A stretch of 44,649 bases of DNA, from positions 1-44,649 of the forward strand of contig NZ_JAGGQG010000021.1 of assembly GCF_018613415.1 (NCBI RefSeq). The letters run 5' to 3'. Position numbers and translations under genes: made by a program. This document shows positions 1 to 7,464 of this stretch, in pieces. Origin of the DNA: Bacillus sp. ISL-18 (GTDB taxonomy: Bacteria; Bacillota; Bacilli; Bacillales; Cytobacillaceae). The notes beneath the pieces are model-generated. The model saw nothing but the letters and a program-made list of their open reading frames with translations, searched no databases and had not been told where the DNA came from. Position 1 is the first letter of the stretch; each line of letters starts with the position of its first letter.

Positions 1-410
1 AATCACCCCCTCCTACTCGATTTACTGAGAACGCCTTAAGGCGTTTTAGTTGCCTTTCAAGGAAACTAACGATTGTAGAATTTGATGCTAGGTTCGTTGT
101 CTAGACGAATACGTTGTTTACATGTCTTCAATAAATAAACCATTGATAAACAAAGGTTTTCTATGCACGAGTTAAGATAACCGCATAAAGATACTTGGAC
201 CCCATACCGGTTTAATTTTATCATAGCGACTCCTCCGAAAGAAGTTTTGAAATGGGATACTGGTTAAGATAACACATCATTACGGTACATGGGGCAGAAA
301 CTCACAAAAGATTAGTATCATTATTCCTAGTTCATAATACGTTTAATAGAAGGACTCATTTTTATACAAACAAAAAAAGTCGAAGAACAGATTGACCAAT
401 AACTCACTCC
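1..410. other. Gene-free left edge with short repeats
   Basis: I see no convincing coding sequence here. A perfect inverted repeat AACGCC-TTAA-GGCGTT followed by TT lies at 30-47 and could be a weak terminator. The 11-mer GTTAAGATAAC occurs at 171-181 and again at 263-273. An imperfect inverted pair around CCCCATACCGG (about 204) and GGTACATGGGG (about 285) lies around it. This could be the end of a mobile element, but I cannot name it. Confidence 0.4.
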
Positions 411-1221
411 TTATCTCAAGGAAAGTGAATTGTTAGAAACGATACCCGGTGTGAACAAAGCTGCATCCGCGAACACAGGGTATGATGCCATCACTCGATC
501 TAATTCTTCATCATCTATGACATAGGTTTTAAATCCTTCCACCAAGAGGTCTCTTCCTTGTTCGATCGCTTCAGGTGTAACATTTTCAACATGGTATAAA
601 CCAACGGCACCGTTAGAAGCTGTTGCGGCTCCCATATCTTTCAAGTAATCCTTCATCGTGTTATTGAGTTCCGTTCCCAGTAATTGATCAAGACCCGTAA
701 TATAAGGATTATCTCCAACTACCTTCATCCCAATCGCACTTCCGAGTAACATGGGATTCGGTGTTTTTGTTGTCTTTACTTCCACTAACCACTGGGCACA
801 ACGTCCTTCTTGAGTTAAAAATCCGAACTCCGGTGTTTTTCCTAAAATTCCGCATAATAATTCAATAACTCCTGAATTTCTGTTTGATTTAGCGCAGATC
901 ACAGAATTGGCATAAACAACAGCTCTCTTCTGTCGTTTCAATATTGTCAAAATCAATGGGTCTCGGATCAACCGTAAATGGTTCTTTTGTTTTTAAACCA
1001 GCACCAATCAATTCATCCATCATGGAAAATACCGCATCAAATCCAGTCATACCAAAAGAAGTTACAACATGAATCGGTCCATCGATTGGAACTAGACGCT
1101 TTGCCCTAAAGGCTTCGCCAAATAAAACAATTGATTTCATTACTTTCTGCAGGACATCCCCTTGCTTGCCCTCAAGAATATCTTTTTCCTCTTGGGTAAG
1201 TTCCATTTTGTACTTTTCCAT
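411..1221 (-). pseudogene. Aconitase X (AcnX/DUF521) gene, internally deleted and 3'-truncated
   Basis: AcnX proteins are Fe-S dehydratases. Bacterial members include cis-3-hydroxy-L-proline dehydratase; others act in the mevalonate pathway. The first part (start 1221, RBS AAGGTGG) has the N-terminal signature with LTQEEKDILEGKQG and FTVDPRPIDFDNI. The reading then jumps frame near 920-945 into a segment with VVYANSV, NRNSG, LLGSAIGMKV and GAATASNGAVGLYHVEN, all typical of the later AcnX core. About 60 residues that normally lie between are missing. The C-terminus stops after a VMASYPVFAD-like stretch, well before the usual end of this roughly 400-residue family. It is therefore a dead gene. 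It diverges from a LysR regulator that probably once controlled it. The family call rests on remembered motifs and is quite sure; the substrate is not known. Confidence 0.8.
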
Positions 1222-1254
1222 TTAAATTCCACCTTTCTTATAAAAGAAATACTA

Positions 1255-1307
1255 TGTGAAATAATTCACAAATAACAACCAAAAGAATAATTGTGATGTT
1301 TTTCACA
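1255..1307. promoter_or_regulatory. Two perfect Crp/Fnr-type boxes
   Basis: TGTGA-AATAAT-TCACA lies at 1255-1270 and TGTGA-TGTTTT-TCACA at 1292-1307, with centres 37 bp apart. Both match the Crp/Fnr consensus TGTGA-N6-TCACA exactly. On the minus strand the first box falls inside the spacer of a possible promoter (TTGTTA, 18 bp, TAGTAT) for the aconitase X remnant. A Crp/Fnr-family regulator, such as Bacillus Fnr, is the likely binder. Confidence 0.55.
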
Positions 1308-1347
1308 AATTGTTATAAACTTTTATTAACTTCTTGCTTACATGTAT

Positions 1348-1372
1348 ATTATAACGATGTATCATTTATAAT
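1348..1372. promoter_or_regulatory. Candidate LysR operator
   Basis: ATTATAA-N11-TTATAAT is a perfect 7-bp inverted repeat with an 11-bp spacer. It lies 58 bp before the LysR start, in the divergent intergenic region. LysR regulators usually bind T-N11-A type dyads between themselves and their target, which fits. The region is AT-rich, so chance palindromes are possible. Confidence 0.4.
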
Positions 1373-1429
1373 TTAAATATATATATGTTATAGTATTTAT
1401 TTCACATTATTATTAATAGGAGCTAAACA

Positions 1430-2320
1430 ATGGAGCTAAAACAATTACATTACTTTTCTGAGGTCGTTCAACGTGGTAGTTTTTCAAAAGCAGCTGAATC
1501 TTTATATATTTCCCAACCCAATATCAGCAATGTGATTAAAGATTTAGAAGAAGAATTAGATGTAAAACTGCTAATCCGTACAACTCGAAAGCTTGAGCTT
1601 ACGGATGCAGGAAAACTGTTATTTCAATATGGTCAGCAAATTCACCAAACCTTAAAACAATTTCATCAGGAATTGGATGATACAAAAAATAGTAAAAAGG
1701 GTTACGTTAAAATGGGAATATTCCCCATGCTAGGAACGAAACTTCTCTCTAAAATGATCGCTGAATTTCATAAACTATATCCGGAAATTCATGTCCGATT
1801 TATGGAGGATGGTGCAGCCAATCTACAAAAAGCATTAATGCAGGGAGACCTGGATTTGGTGGTAATGCCCTACCCAATTGATAAGGATGTATTTGAATTC
1901 TTTCCTTTCTTAAAAGGTGACTTACGCATTCTTATTCATCAAAGGCATCCTTTGGCAAAAAAGGAGAGCGTCAAGTGGGAGGAATTGTTCAAAGAAAACT
2001 TTATCATCTTTCGAGAAGGGTTTACCATACATGATACCATTATGGAGGAATGCAGAAGACTCAGTTTTGAACCCAATATTATCTGTGAAACCTCGCAATG
2101 GAATTTTATGATGGAAATGGTCTCTATTAATCAAGGAATCACCATTCTTCCGGAAAGTCATTTTAATGAAATTGATCACCAGCGTCTAAAGTTAAAAATC
2201 TTGCCTCTTGTTGAACCTCAAATAAATTGGCATTTAGGAATAGCCTGGAGAAAGGATAGTTATTTATCCTATGCCACACGGACTTGGACTCAGTTTTTAA
2301 AAGAGGCTCTGGGGGGGTAA
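1430..2320 (+). CDS. LysR-family transcriptional regulator
   Basis: This is a 296-residue DNA-binding regulator of normal length for the family. Residues 1-60 form the winged helix-turn-helix (MELKQLHYFSEVVQRGSFSK, then AAESLYISQPNISNVIKDLE), followed by a linker helix. The rest is a periplasmic-binding-protein-like effector domain, including a GITILPESHF stretch near residue 245. The ATG is preceded by AGGAGC. It diverges from the aconitase X remnant and, as LysR genes usually do, probably controlled that neighbour in response to its substrate. The gene looks intact, while its presumed target is broken. The effector cannot be inferred. Confidence 0.93.
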   Translation: MELKQLHYFSEVVQRGSFSKAAESLYISQPNISNVIKDLEEELDVKLLIRTTRKLELTDAGKLLFQYGQQIHQTLKQFHQELDDTKNSKKGYVKMGIFPMLGTKLLSKMIAEFHKLYPEIHVRFMEDGAANLQKALMQGDLDLVVMPYPIDKDVFEFFPFLKGDLRILIHQRHPLAKKESVKWEELFKENFIIFREGFTIHDTIMEECRRLSFEPNIICETSQWNFMMEMVSINQGITILPESHFNEIDHQRLKLKILPLVEPQINWHLGIAWRKDSYLSYATRTWTQFLKEALGG

Positions 2321-2330
2321 TTTACATTTT

Positions 2331-2414
2331 GAAACAAGGATTCATCCTTCTATGCTTGCAGTTGCCGGCTTTATGTCCAATCCTGATATAACAGTACCTA
2401 TTTATCGGGTGTAA
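2331..2414 (+). pseudogene. Short orphan coding fragment
   Basis: Directly after the LysR gene an open stretch reads as ETRIHPSMLAVAGF, then MSNPDITVPIYRV and a stop. It has no start of its own or ribosome site and looks like the tail of a lost gene. I do not recognise the family. It may belong to the same lost catabolic locus as the aconitase X remnant. Confidence 0.25.
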
Positions 2415-2629
2415 TATGGCAAATAAAGTTTTAGGTCTTCGATAAGACTTTTAACTTCGTTACCCTCAAATTTTGCATCACCATAGTAATTAATAAGCTT
2501 TCTAAGGTAAATATAGCTACGATAATATTTATTGCGATTATTAAAAATTGCTTCGTGTAAAGATTCTGACATAGAAAAATAGTCAATATCATTATCATTT
2601 ACATCATAAAAAAAGCAATCTAATGCCAT
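2402..2629 (-). CDS. Hypothetical protein, 75 residues
   Basis: I do not recognise this protein. The start at 2629 (MALDCFFYDVND) is chosen because AAGGAGG sits 8 bases upstream. The frame stays open for 30 codons further upstream, but that part has no ribosome site. The product is small, acidic at the front and rich in Tyr and Asn, with no membrane segment or signal peptide. It is probably cytosolic. It lies convergent to the LysR gene and just left of a decayed insertion sequence. Small proteins of this look are sometimes orphan immunity proteins, but nothing here proves that. Confidence 0.6.
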   Translation of the reverse strand: MALDCFFYDVNDNDIDYFSMSESLHEAIFNNRNKYYRSYIYLRKLINYYGDAKFEGNEVKSLIEDLKLYLPYYTR

Positions 2630-2701
2630 AATTTTTACCTCCTTGGCTTTTTGAAGTAAAGCACCCGTTCGTATTATAAGGTCAACCAGATATTGAACTA
2701 T

Positions 2702-2745
2702 AACCCGAATAATGGACACTTTAAAAAAAATCCCTTATTCGGGTT
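2702..2745. terminator. 11-bp inverted repeat with T-tract
   Basis: AACCCGAATAA (2702-2712) and TTATTCGGGTT (2735-2745) pair perfectly across a 22-base loop. A run of T follows on the plus strand. It lies just upstream of the IS3-type transposase and may be a terminator or part of the element's left end. Confidence 0.45.
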
Positions 2746-2749
2746 TTTT

Positions 2750-3690
2750 GTGTTCGCTGGACAAAAAACCGTTTATAATTATTTAGAGGAGATAACCGGA
2801 GGAAATTTAAAATGAGTAAAATTATATTTAACGAGATTCAGATTAAATTATTAGAGAGTAATCCGAATGTGGTCCATGTGTCCGAACGTTCTATTTCATA
2901 TACACCCGACTTTAAGATTAGAGCTGTAAAAGAGAATTTTAATGGAAAGGGCCCTAGTACAAATCTTTATTGAGCATGGATTTGACCTTCAAGTGATTGG
3001 TTCTGAAAAACCTAAACAATGCTTAAAACGCTGGAGGAAAACTTTTAATCAGTTTGGGGAAGATGGGTTCTTACGGAACGGAGAGGAAAAGGTAGTACTG
3101 GAAGACCATCATCTAAACAGCTTACAGTTGAGGAAAGCTTAAGGAAGGCTGAGGCACGGATCAAGTATTTAGAAGCGGAGCTAGAATTCTTAAAAAAGTT
3201 AGACGAACTCGAAAGGCAGGTATCGAAGGAGAAATAGTAACGAAGACGGAGAAATTTATGCTTATCGAAAAGATTGTTCGGAATTGTGGAATTACCGGGA
3301 TAAAAATACCTCTTAGAGATGGCAGGAGTAAGCCGGAGTGGTTATTACGCATGGATAAAAGCTGAAAATCTAAGGGATTCAAGACAAGAAAATGATTGGA
3401 AAGATAATGAGCTAATAAAAAAATCTTTGATGAAAAGAAGGCAATAGTAGGTGCTCTTGTTATCAAGATGATTTTGGAGAACGATTACTATGTCGTAATG
3501 GACCATAAAAAGATTCGAAGGATTATGAGGAAATTTAACTTGGTAGCGAAGATCAGGCAGATAAATTCTTACAGGAAAATGGCAAAGGCAACTCAGGAGC
3601 ATAAAACCCTATCAAATCTACTTGATAGAAAATTTGATGAAGGTGAACCAGGGAAAGTATTACTTACCGATATTACGTACGTCTAAGAAT
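2750..3690 (+). mobile_element. Decayed IS3-family element
   Basis: The span holds an IS3-type orfA/orfB pair in the usual order but broken by frameshifts and cut short in orfB. The DDE catalytic part is missing. No matching right inverted repeat is visible before the next gene remnant at about 3690, so the element ends at a deletion junction. It cannot move by itself. Confidence 0.75.
2812..3686 (+). pseudogene. IS3-family transposase (orfA + truncated orfB)
   Basis: ATG at 2812 follows GGAGG. It opens orfA (MSKIIFNEIQ...SYTPDFKIRAVKEN), which slips frame near 2940 and resumes as a helix-turn-helix region (VQIFIEHGFDLQVIG, KQCLKRWRKTF). A second shift near 3110 leads to the coiled-coil end (EARIKYLEAELEFLKKLDEL), and orfB starts near 3240. 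OrfB is also shifted (GVSRSGYYAWIK, then KIRRIMRKFNL) and stops after PGKVLLTDITYV, just where the first catalytic Asp region of the DDE domain begins. This order is classical for IS3/IS150-type elements. At least three frame changes and the loss of the catalytic core make it inactive. Confidence 0.82.
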
Positions 3691-3934
3691 TAACTAACAC
3701 AAGTCAGCAGCTTTTAAAATAATCATTTCTCCCTGTTTGGTACAAGGGTGTTATTGAAGTATTTTGCAATTGCAATAAATGCTTTTTGATTTCCTCTTTA
3801 CCTCGTGCAATCATTCTAGGTTTTACAACTAAAATGGCATCCTCAGTATAGTAGTTCATCAATGTATCAAAATCCTCCTGTTTGACTGCAAGGTCACACT
3901 TCTTAATAAAATACTTTAATTCGTGTTCAATCAA
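3690..3934 (-). pseudogene. SnoaL/DUF4440-like protein, frameshifted and truncated
   Basis: AAGGAGG precedes a TTG start at 3934. The product begins LIEHELKYFIKKCDLAVKQE, then DFDTLMNYYTEDAILVV and MIARGKEEIKK, the typical first half of the NTF2-like DUF4440 (SgcJ/EcaC) family. One base is missing in an A-run near 3790; the other frame then reads KAFIAIAKYFNNTLVPN, the expected continuation. A second shift gives MIILKAADL before homology ends at the IS3 remnant near 3690. So the gene carries two frameshifts and has lost its C-terminal half, probably through the insertion element. The function of such small fold proteins is usually unknown. Confidence 0.7.
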
Positions 3935-4210
3935 ATATCCTCCTTGGATAATACTATCTATATAAAAGTATAACACATCGACACATCCTTTTATTGGAAA
4001 TAGGTAGATTTTTGACTAACATATATTCCTTTTTATATCTGCCCATAGTTTAACCAGAAAAATTGGCGCTATAGCTGTAGACAAATGAAATGGGTGGTAG
4101 CCTTTAAAACTAAATCTAATTTCGTCTGAGGCTTAATCTGCGACATTGTAATCTAATAAAATTCTGGAGAAAAGAATATAGTTAGAACAAACATTCTGTG
4201 GTATCATATA

Positions 4211-4239
4211 AGTAAAGATAATTAGGTATTATCTTTACT
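4211..4239. repeat. 11-7-11 inverted repeat, candidate recombination core or operator
   Basis: AGTAAAGATAA (4211-4221) and TTATCTTTACT (4229-4239) are perfect inverted arms around the 7-base spacer TTAGGTA. This is the geometry of sites cut by tyrosine recombinases (two 11-13 bp arms, 6-8 bp spacer). It lies 50 bp before the start of such a recombinase. It could instead be an autoregulatory operator. The rest of 3977-4289 shows no gene. Confidence 0.5.
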
Positions 4240-4289
4240 ATACATAATATTGTTATTAGTAATAAATTCAATTCTTAGGAGGTCAATAA

Positions 4290-5405
4290 ATGAATTATTT
4301 GACTCTTCTTCAAAATATGAATGGTGAACAGTACTTAACCCATTTACAGGAGAATCTAAAAGCTCGTCATCTACTTGATGAAAATCGAAACCTCACACTT
4401 GAAAATAGTTCCGAACAGGATTTTATTGAAATGTTTTTTATAGAGAAATTGTTTCCCAAGGATAAAAAGCTTTCTTCCCACACGATTAAAGCCTACCGCT
4501 CAGATGCAAAAACGCTGCTCACTTTTCTATCGGAGCATTCTCTATCTTTTCGAGATATTGGATTCCCGGAAGTAAAAGCGTATAACCAATTTATCAAAGA
4601 AAAGTATGCAGCAAAATCTGCCATTCGAAAATTAGAGTTTTTCCGAAGGTTATTGGACTTTGGGTATGAAACGCAATTTTATAAAGCTCACCTTTCCACT
4701 TGGATCTCCAAACCAGTATCTAAAAAAGGACACTATATAATAGAAGAAACTCGTCACGAAGATGCACAAACACGATTGCAAGTTAGGGAATTGAGTCAAC
4801 GAGACGCTGAATTTTTGATTTCCTTTTTTCCTAAAATTGTGAAAGCAATACGAAATCGAGAACAATTAGAGAAAAGAAATTTGCTGATTGGCTACCTGCT
4901 CTATACCACGGGGCTTCGTGCAAGTGAGCTTTTAAGCTTAAATTGGGGAAGTTTTCGCTATAACCGTAAAGGATTTTTATTCGCAGATGTAATTGGAAAA
5001 GGGAATAAACCTCGATCAATCCCTATAAGAGAAGAAACACAAGAAATTCTATTTAGTTATCGAAAAAGTATGGGCGAATCTGTTGAAATAAATATGCAAG
5101 ATACAAGCCCCCTTTTTTTCGCTTTATACAATAAAAATGAACCTCTAGTAAATAAAAAACGGTTAACCTACCCTGCCCTGTATAAAATTGTGAAGGAAGC
5201 TGTACATCTTGCTGGAAAAAATTTAAGCGTTACTCCTCACTGGTTCCGTCATACATTTGTTACTCTTCTCTTGGAGAACGACGTTCCTCTTGCTGTTGTA
5301 AAGGATTGGGCTGGCCATTCGGATATTTCCACAACCAATATATATTTAGAACGAATCAATCAAGATAACTCATATCTTCATTTAAATAAAGTTAACTTGT
5401 TTTAG
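4290..5405 (+). CDS. Tyrosine recombinase / integrase
   Basis: This 371-residue DNA breaking-rejoining enzyme is complete. The ATG follows AGGAGGT. The N-terminal core-binding domain (about residues 45-125) contains SSHTIKAYRSDAKTLLTFL. The catalytic domain follows, with Arg in TTGLRASELLSL (about 210), Lys in GKGNKPRSIPI (about 237), HWFRH (about 317), His in WAGHSD (about 343) and the nucleophile Tyr in TTNIYLER (about 350). All expected catalytic residues are present. Relatives of this kind sit on Bacillus plasmids and islands, where they resolve multimers or integrate elements. An inverted repeat with the shape of a recombination site lies directly upstream. It may act there or on the element that carries this region. 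Confidence 0.92.
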   Translation: MNYLTLLQNMNGEQYLTHLQENLKARHLLDENRNLTLENSSEQDFIEMFFIEKLFPKDKKLSSHTIKAYRSDAKTLLTFLSEHSLSFRDIGFPEVKAYNQFIKEKYAAKSAIRKLEFFRRLLDFGYETQFYKAHLSTWISKPVSKKGHYIIEETRHEDAQTRLQVRELSQRDAEFLISFFPKIVKAIRNREQLEKRNLLIGYLLYTTGLRASELLSLNWGSFRYNRKGFLFADVIGKGNKPRSIPIREETQEILFSYRKSMGESVEINMQDTSPLFFALYNKNEPLVNKKRLTYPALYKIVKEAVHLAGKNLSVTPHWFRHTFVTLLLENDVPLAVVKDWAGHSDISTTNIYLERINQDNSYLHLNKVNLF

Positions 5406-5587
5406 AGACATCAGTTGTTCAGTAACCTTTGATTAGAGAAAGAGTCCTTTTAAAACTTGTTTTTAGGAAAGCTGAGAAAAGGAAAAAAGTGGCCATTTTT
5501 TTCAGTTTTTATTGATCTATATCTTGCATTTAATCAAGGTGGTATGTTATTCCTTAACGGCCAATTTCCATTAATTTTCATAATATT

Positions 5588-5609
5588 AGGGTACGTTCGT
5601 ACCCTTTTT
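5588..5609 (+). terminator. Rho-independent terminator
   Basis: AGGGTACG-TT-CGTACCCT is a perfect 8-bp hairpin followed by TTTTT. It separates the two recombinase genes and should end the first transcript. Its 18-bp palindrome could also be a protein-binding site for the gene that follows. Confidence 0.65.
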
Positions 5610-5653
5610 AATTAGTATGAACTTCTTTTTAAAAAGTGAATGGGGATGAAAAA

Positions 5654-6511
5654 ATGCCTTATGGATTTATTAGACATATTGAAGATAAAGGATACAGTTT
5701 AGAGACAGTAAAAAGTTATGATAAGGTAGTTAACCAATTTTTTAAGTTTATAAATAAATCTTACCCTTTTAATAAGGAGCCTTTTCAAATTTCTCCTACT
5801 GATATTAAAAATTACTTAGAAGAAGAATTAGAACGGGATAAGAGTATTTCTACTGTTAACAAAGAGTTAGCGATTATCAAGACATTTTTCCATTTTCTTT
5901 GGGAGTTTAATAAAGTACCCATTGATCCAGCTGTGAAAATGAAACGTTTGAAAATTGAAAAGGAGCTTAAAGTAATTGTTACTTATGATGAAATACTATC
6001 AATCTTGGAAAATGTGTTGTTGAACCAGGGATATTCTAAATTGAGAAAAGCCGTATTCCTTTTAGCTGTAAAGGGATTAAAGACAGCAGATTTTCGTTTT
6101 AAAAAAGAAGATATTATTGATGAACTCGACAATAATAACATTGTCATACAACTTAAGAATCGTTCAATTTCTTTAAGAGGTACTGAAGCCACATGCTTTC
6201 GAGAGTACTATGTGGAAACAAGGTATAATGAAAGTGATTTTGTCTTTACCACTACACGACATGGAGAACGTTCTGGGGGACCTATTCAGGTTATGTCTAT
6301 TCTCAACCATTTGAGAGCGATATCTTCAGATTATCTAGGGGAAAACGATCCAGCATTGACGCTGATATCTATACGTAGAGCAATGGCATTACATCTGTAT
6401 TTAAAAAAATATTCCCTACAAGACATTGCAAAAGAACTTGGAATAGAAGAAAATTCAGCATCTAATTACTTAAAATACATTTTACTTGGAAATATAACCC
6501 CAAAATCTTAA
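5654..6511 (+). CDS. Degenerate tyrosine-recombinase-like protein
   Basis: The product has 285 residues from the ATG at 5654, which has GGGGATG upstream; a GTG at 5636 is also possible. The N-terminal half is a typical SAM-like core-binding domain (YSLETVKSYDKVVNQFFKFI, STVNKELAIIKTFFHFLWEF). In the C-terminal half the usual GLR-SEL motif is replaced by KGLKTADFRFKKED, so the first catalytic Arg is gone. The usual H-x-x-R region reads LISIRRAMALHLYLKKYS, keeping an Arg but not the His. The usual LGH segment reads ELGIEENSAS, followed by a Tyr in NYLKYIL. It looks intact as a gene but unlikely to be a normal recombinase. It may be a DNA-binding accessory factor for the upstream recombinase. 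Confidence 0.75.
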   Translation: MPYGFIRHIEDKGYSLETVKSYDKVVNQFFKFINKSYPFNKEPFQISPTDIKNYLEEELERDKSISTVNKELAIIKTFFHFLWEFNKVPIDPAVKMKRLKIEKELKVIVTYDEILSILENVLLNQGYSKLRKAVFLLAVKGLKTADFRFKKEDIIDELDNNNIVIQLKNRSISLRGTEATCFREYYVETRYNESDFVFTTTRHGERSGGPIQVMSILNHLRAISSDYLGENDPALTLISIRRAMALHLYLKKYSLQDIAKELGIEENSASNYLKYILLGNITPKS

Positions 6512-6956
6512 TTCGAACAAAGTGGTTTAAAGAATTAATTTAAATGGAGGTTAGACCGTTATTTAATTTTTTGATGATAAATATTTTATATGGTTCTCGT
6601 TTCCTTATTTTGTTGTGTTGGAGATTTGCATTCTAGCGCATTTATCTTTTCTTTTATGTACAATCTTACATGTAATTTCGTTGTAGGTTAATTGTTTGAG
6701 AATTCAAGAATAAAAATTATATATACAAATATTTGTCTCTTCTCTTAAAAAGATCATTTATTTTTAAAGATACACTATCGGCTTTCCTTTTATTTCTGAG
6801 TTTTAATATGATGTATATTTAAAAGTAATGATACAATATACAATCTAATCGAAAATAATAACAATTTTATAATATATGATATTAATAACATATATGTCGA
6901 AATATATATTATTAATTTTGTGAGAAAATTAATATTCCTATCGTCCCTTAGCTTGA

Positions 6957-7005
6957 ATAGATCAAAAAAGTCTCGAAAAGTATTTACGAGACTTTTTTGA
7001 TCTAT
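6957..7005. terminator. Bidirectional terminator with 19-bp stem
   Basis: ATAGATCAAAAAAGTCTCG (6957-6975) pairs perfectly with CGAGACTTTTTTGATCTAT (6987-7005) around an 11-base loop. T-runs inside the stem on both strands fit a two-way terminator. It is 446 bp beyond the recombinase-like gene. Confidence 0.75.
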
Positions 7006-7243
7006 TATGAATGAGTAAAATTTTTATAGACACACACAGTTTTGAAGTTAGAGGGAAGGTATCATTTTTGATTACATTTTGTTTTATATAATGCCGTAAA
7101 GTCTTGATCTAATGTACTTTTTATCAAATCAAATATCATTTAATTTTATCTAATTAAATATAAAAACATCTAATCTGTGACCAAGTTGTGACCAAAAGTG
7201 TGGTCTGTTTACTTATTTTATTAATGGGATTAAACAAGTAATT

Positions 7244-7266
7244 GAGGAGAGTTTTCAAACCTCCTC
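7244..7266 (+). terminator. Hairpin GAGGAG...CTCCTC
   Basis: GAGGAG, then GTTT-TC-AAAC, then CTCCTC folds into a strong hairpin with one bulged A. It is followed by TTCTTCC. It resembles a terminator without a good T-run. Confidence 0.4.
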
Positions 7267-7348
7267 TTCTTCCATTTGTCACCCGAAGGGAAATAAAAAC
7301 CAGGGACCCCCATATGAAAATGTCTCACTTATTATTCTACAATTATGC

Positions 7349-7393
7349 AAAAAAAGAAATCCTATACGCATATGAATCTATCGCATAGGATTT
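7349..7393 (-). terminator. Terminator of the GH3 gene
   Basis: On the minus strand AAATCCTATGCG and CGTATAGGATTT pair with one mismatch, followed by CTTTTTTT. It lies about 70 bp after the stop of the GH3 glycosidase, in the right direction to end its mRNA. Confidence 0.75.
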
Positions 7394-7464
7394 CGACTTT
7401 TTCAGCAGCCTCTTACAGAAAGGGTTTTTGAAGCAATAGCCTTTACTTGATCTTTATATCTAGT

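Larger units (their letters stand above)
6512..7464. other. Long gene-free AT-rich region
   Basis: About 950 bases hold no convincing gene on either strand. It contains three strong hairpins listed separately (6957-7005, 7244-7266, 7349-7393). The first half is extremely AT-rich, while 7160-7320 has a more balanced composition. It forms the border between the recombinase locus and the sugar genes. Confidence 0.6.
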
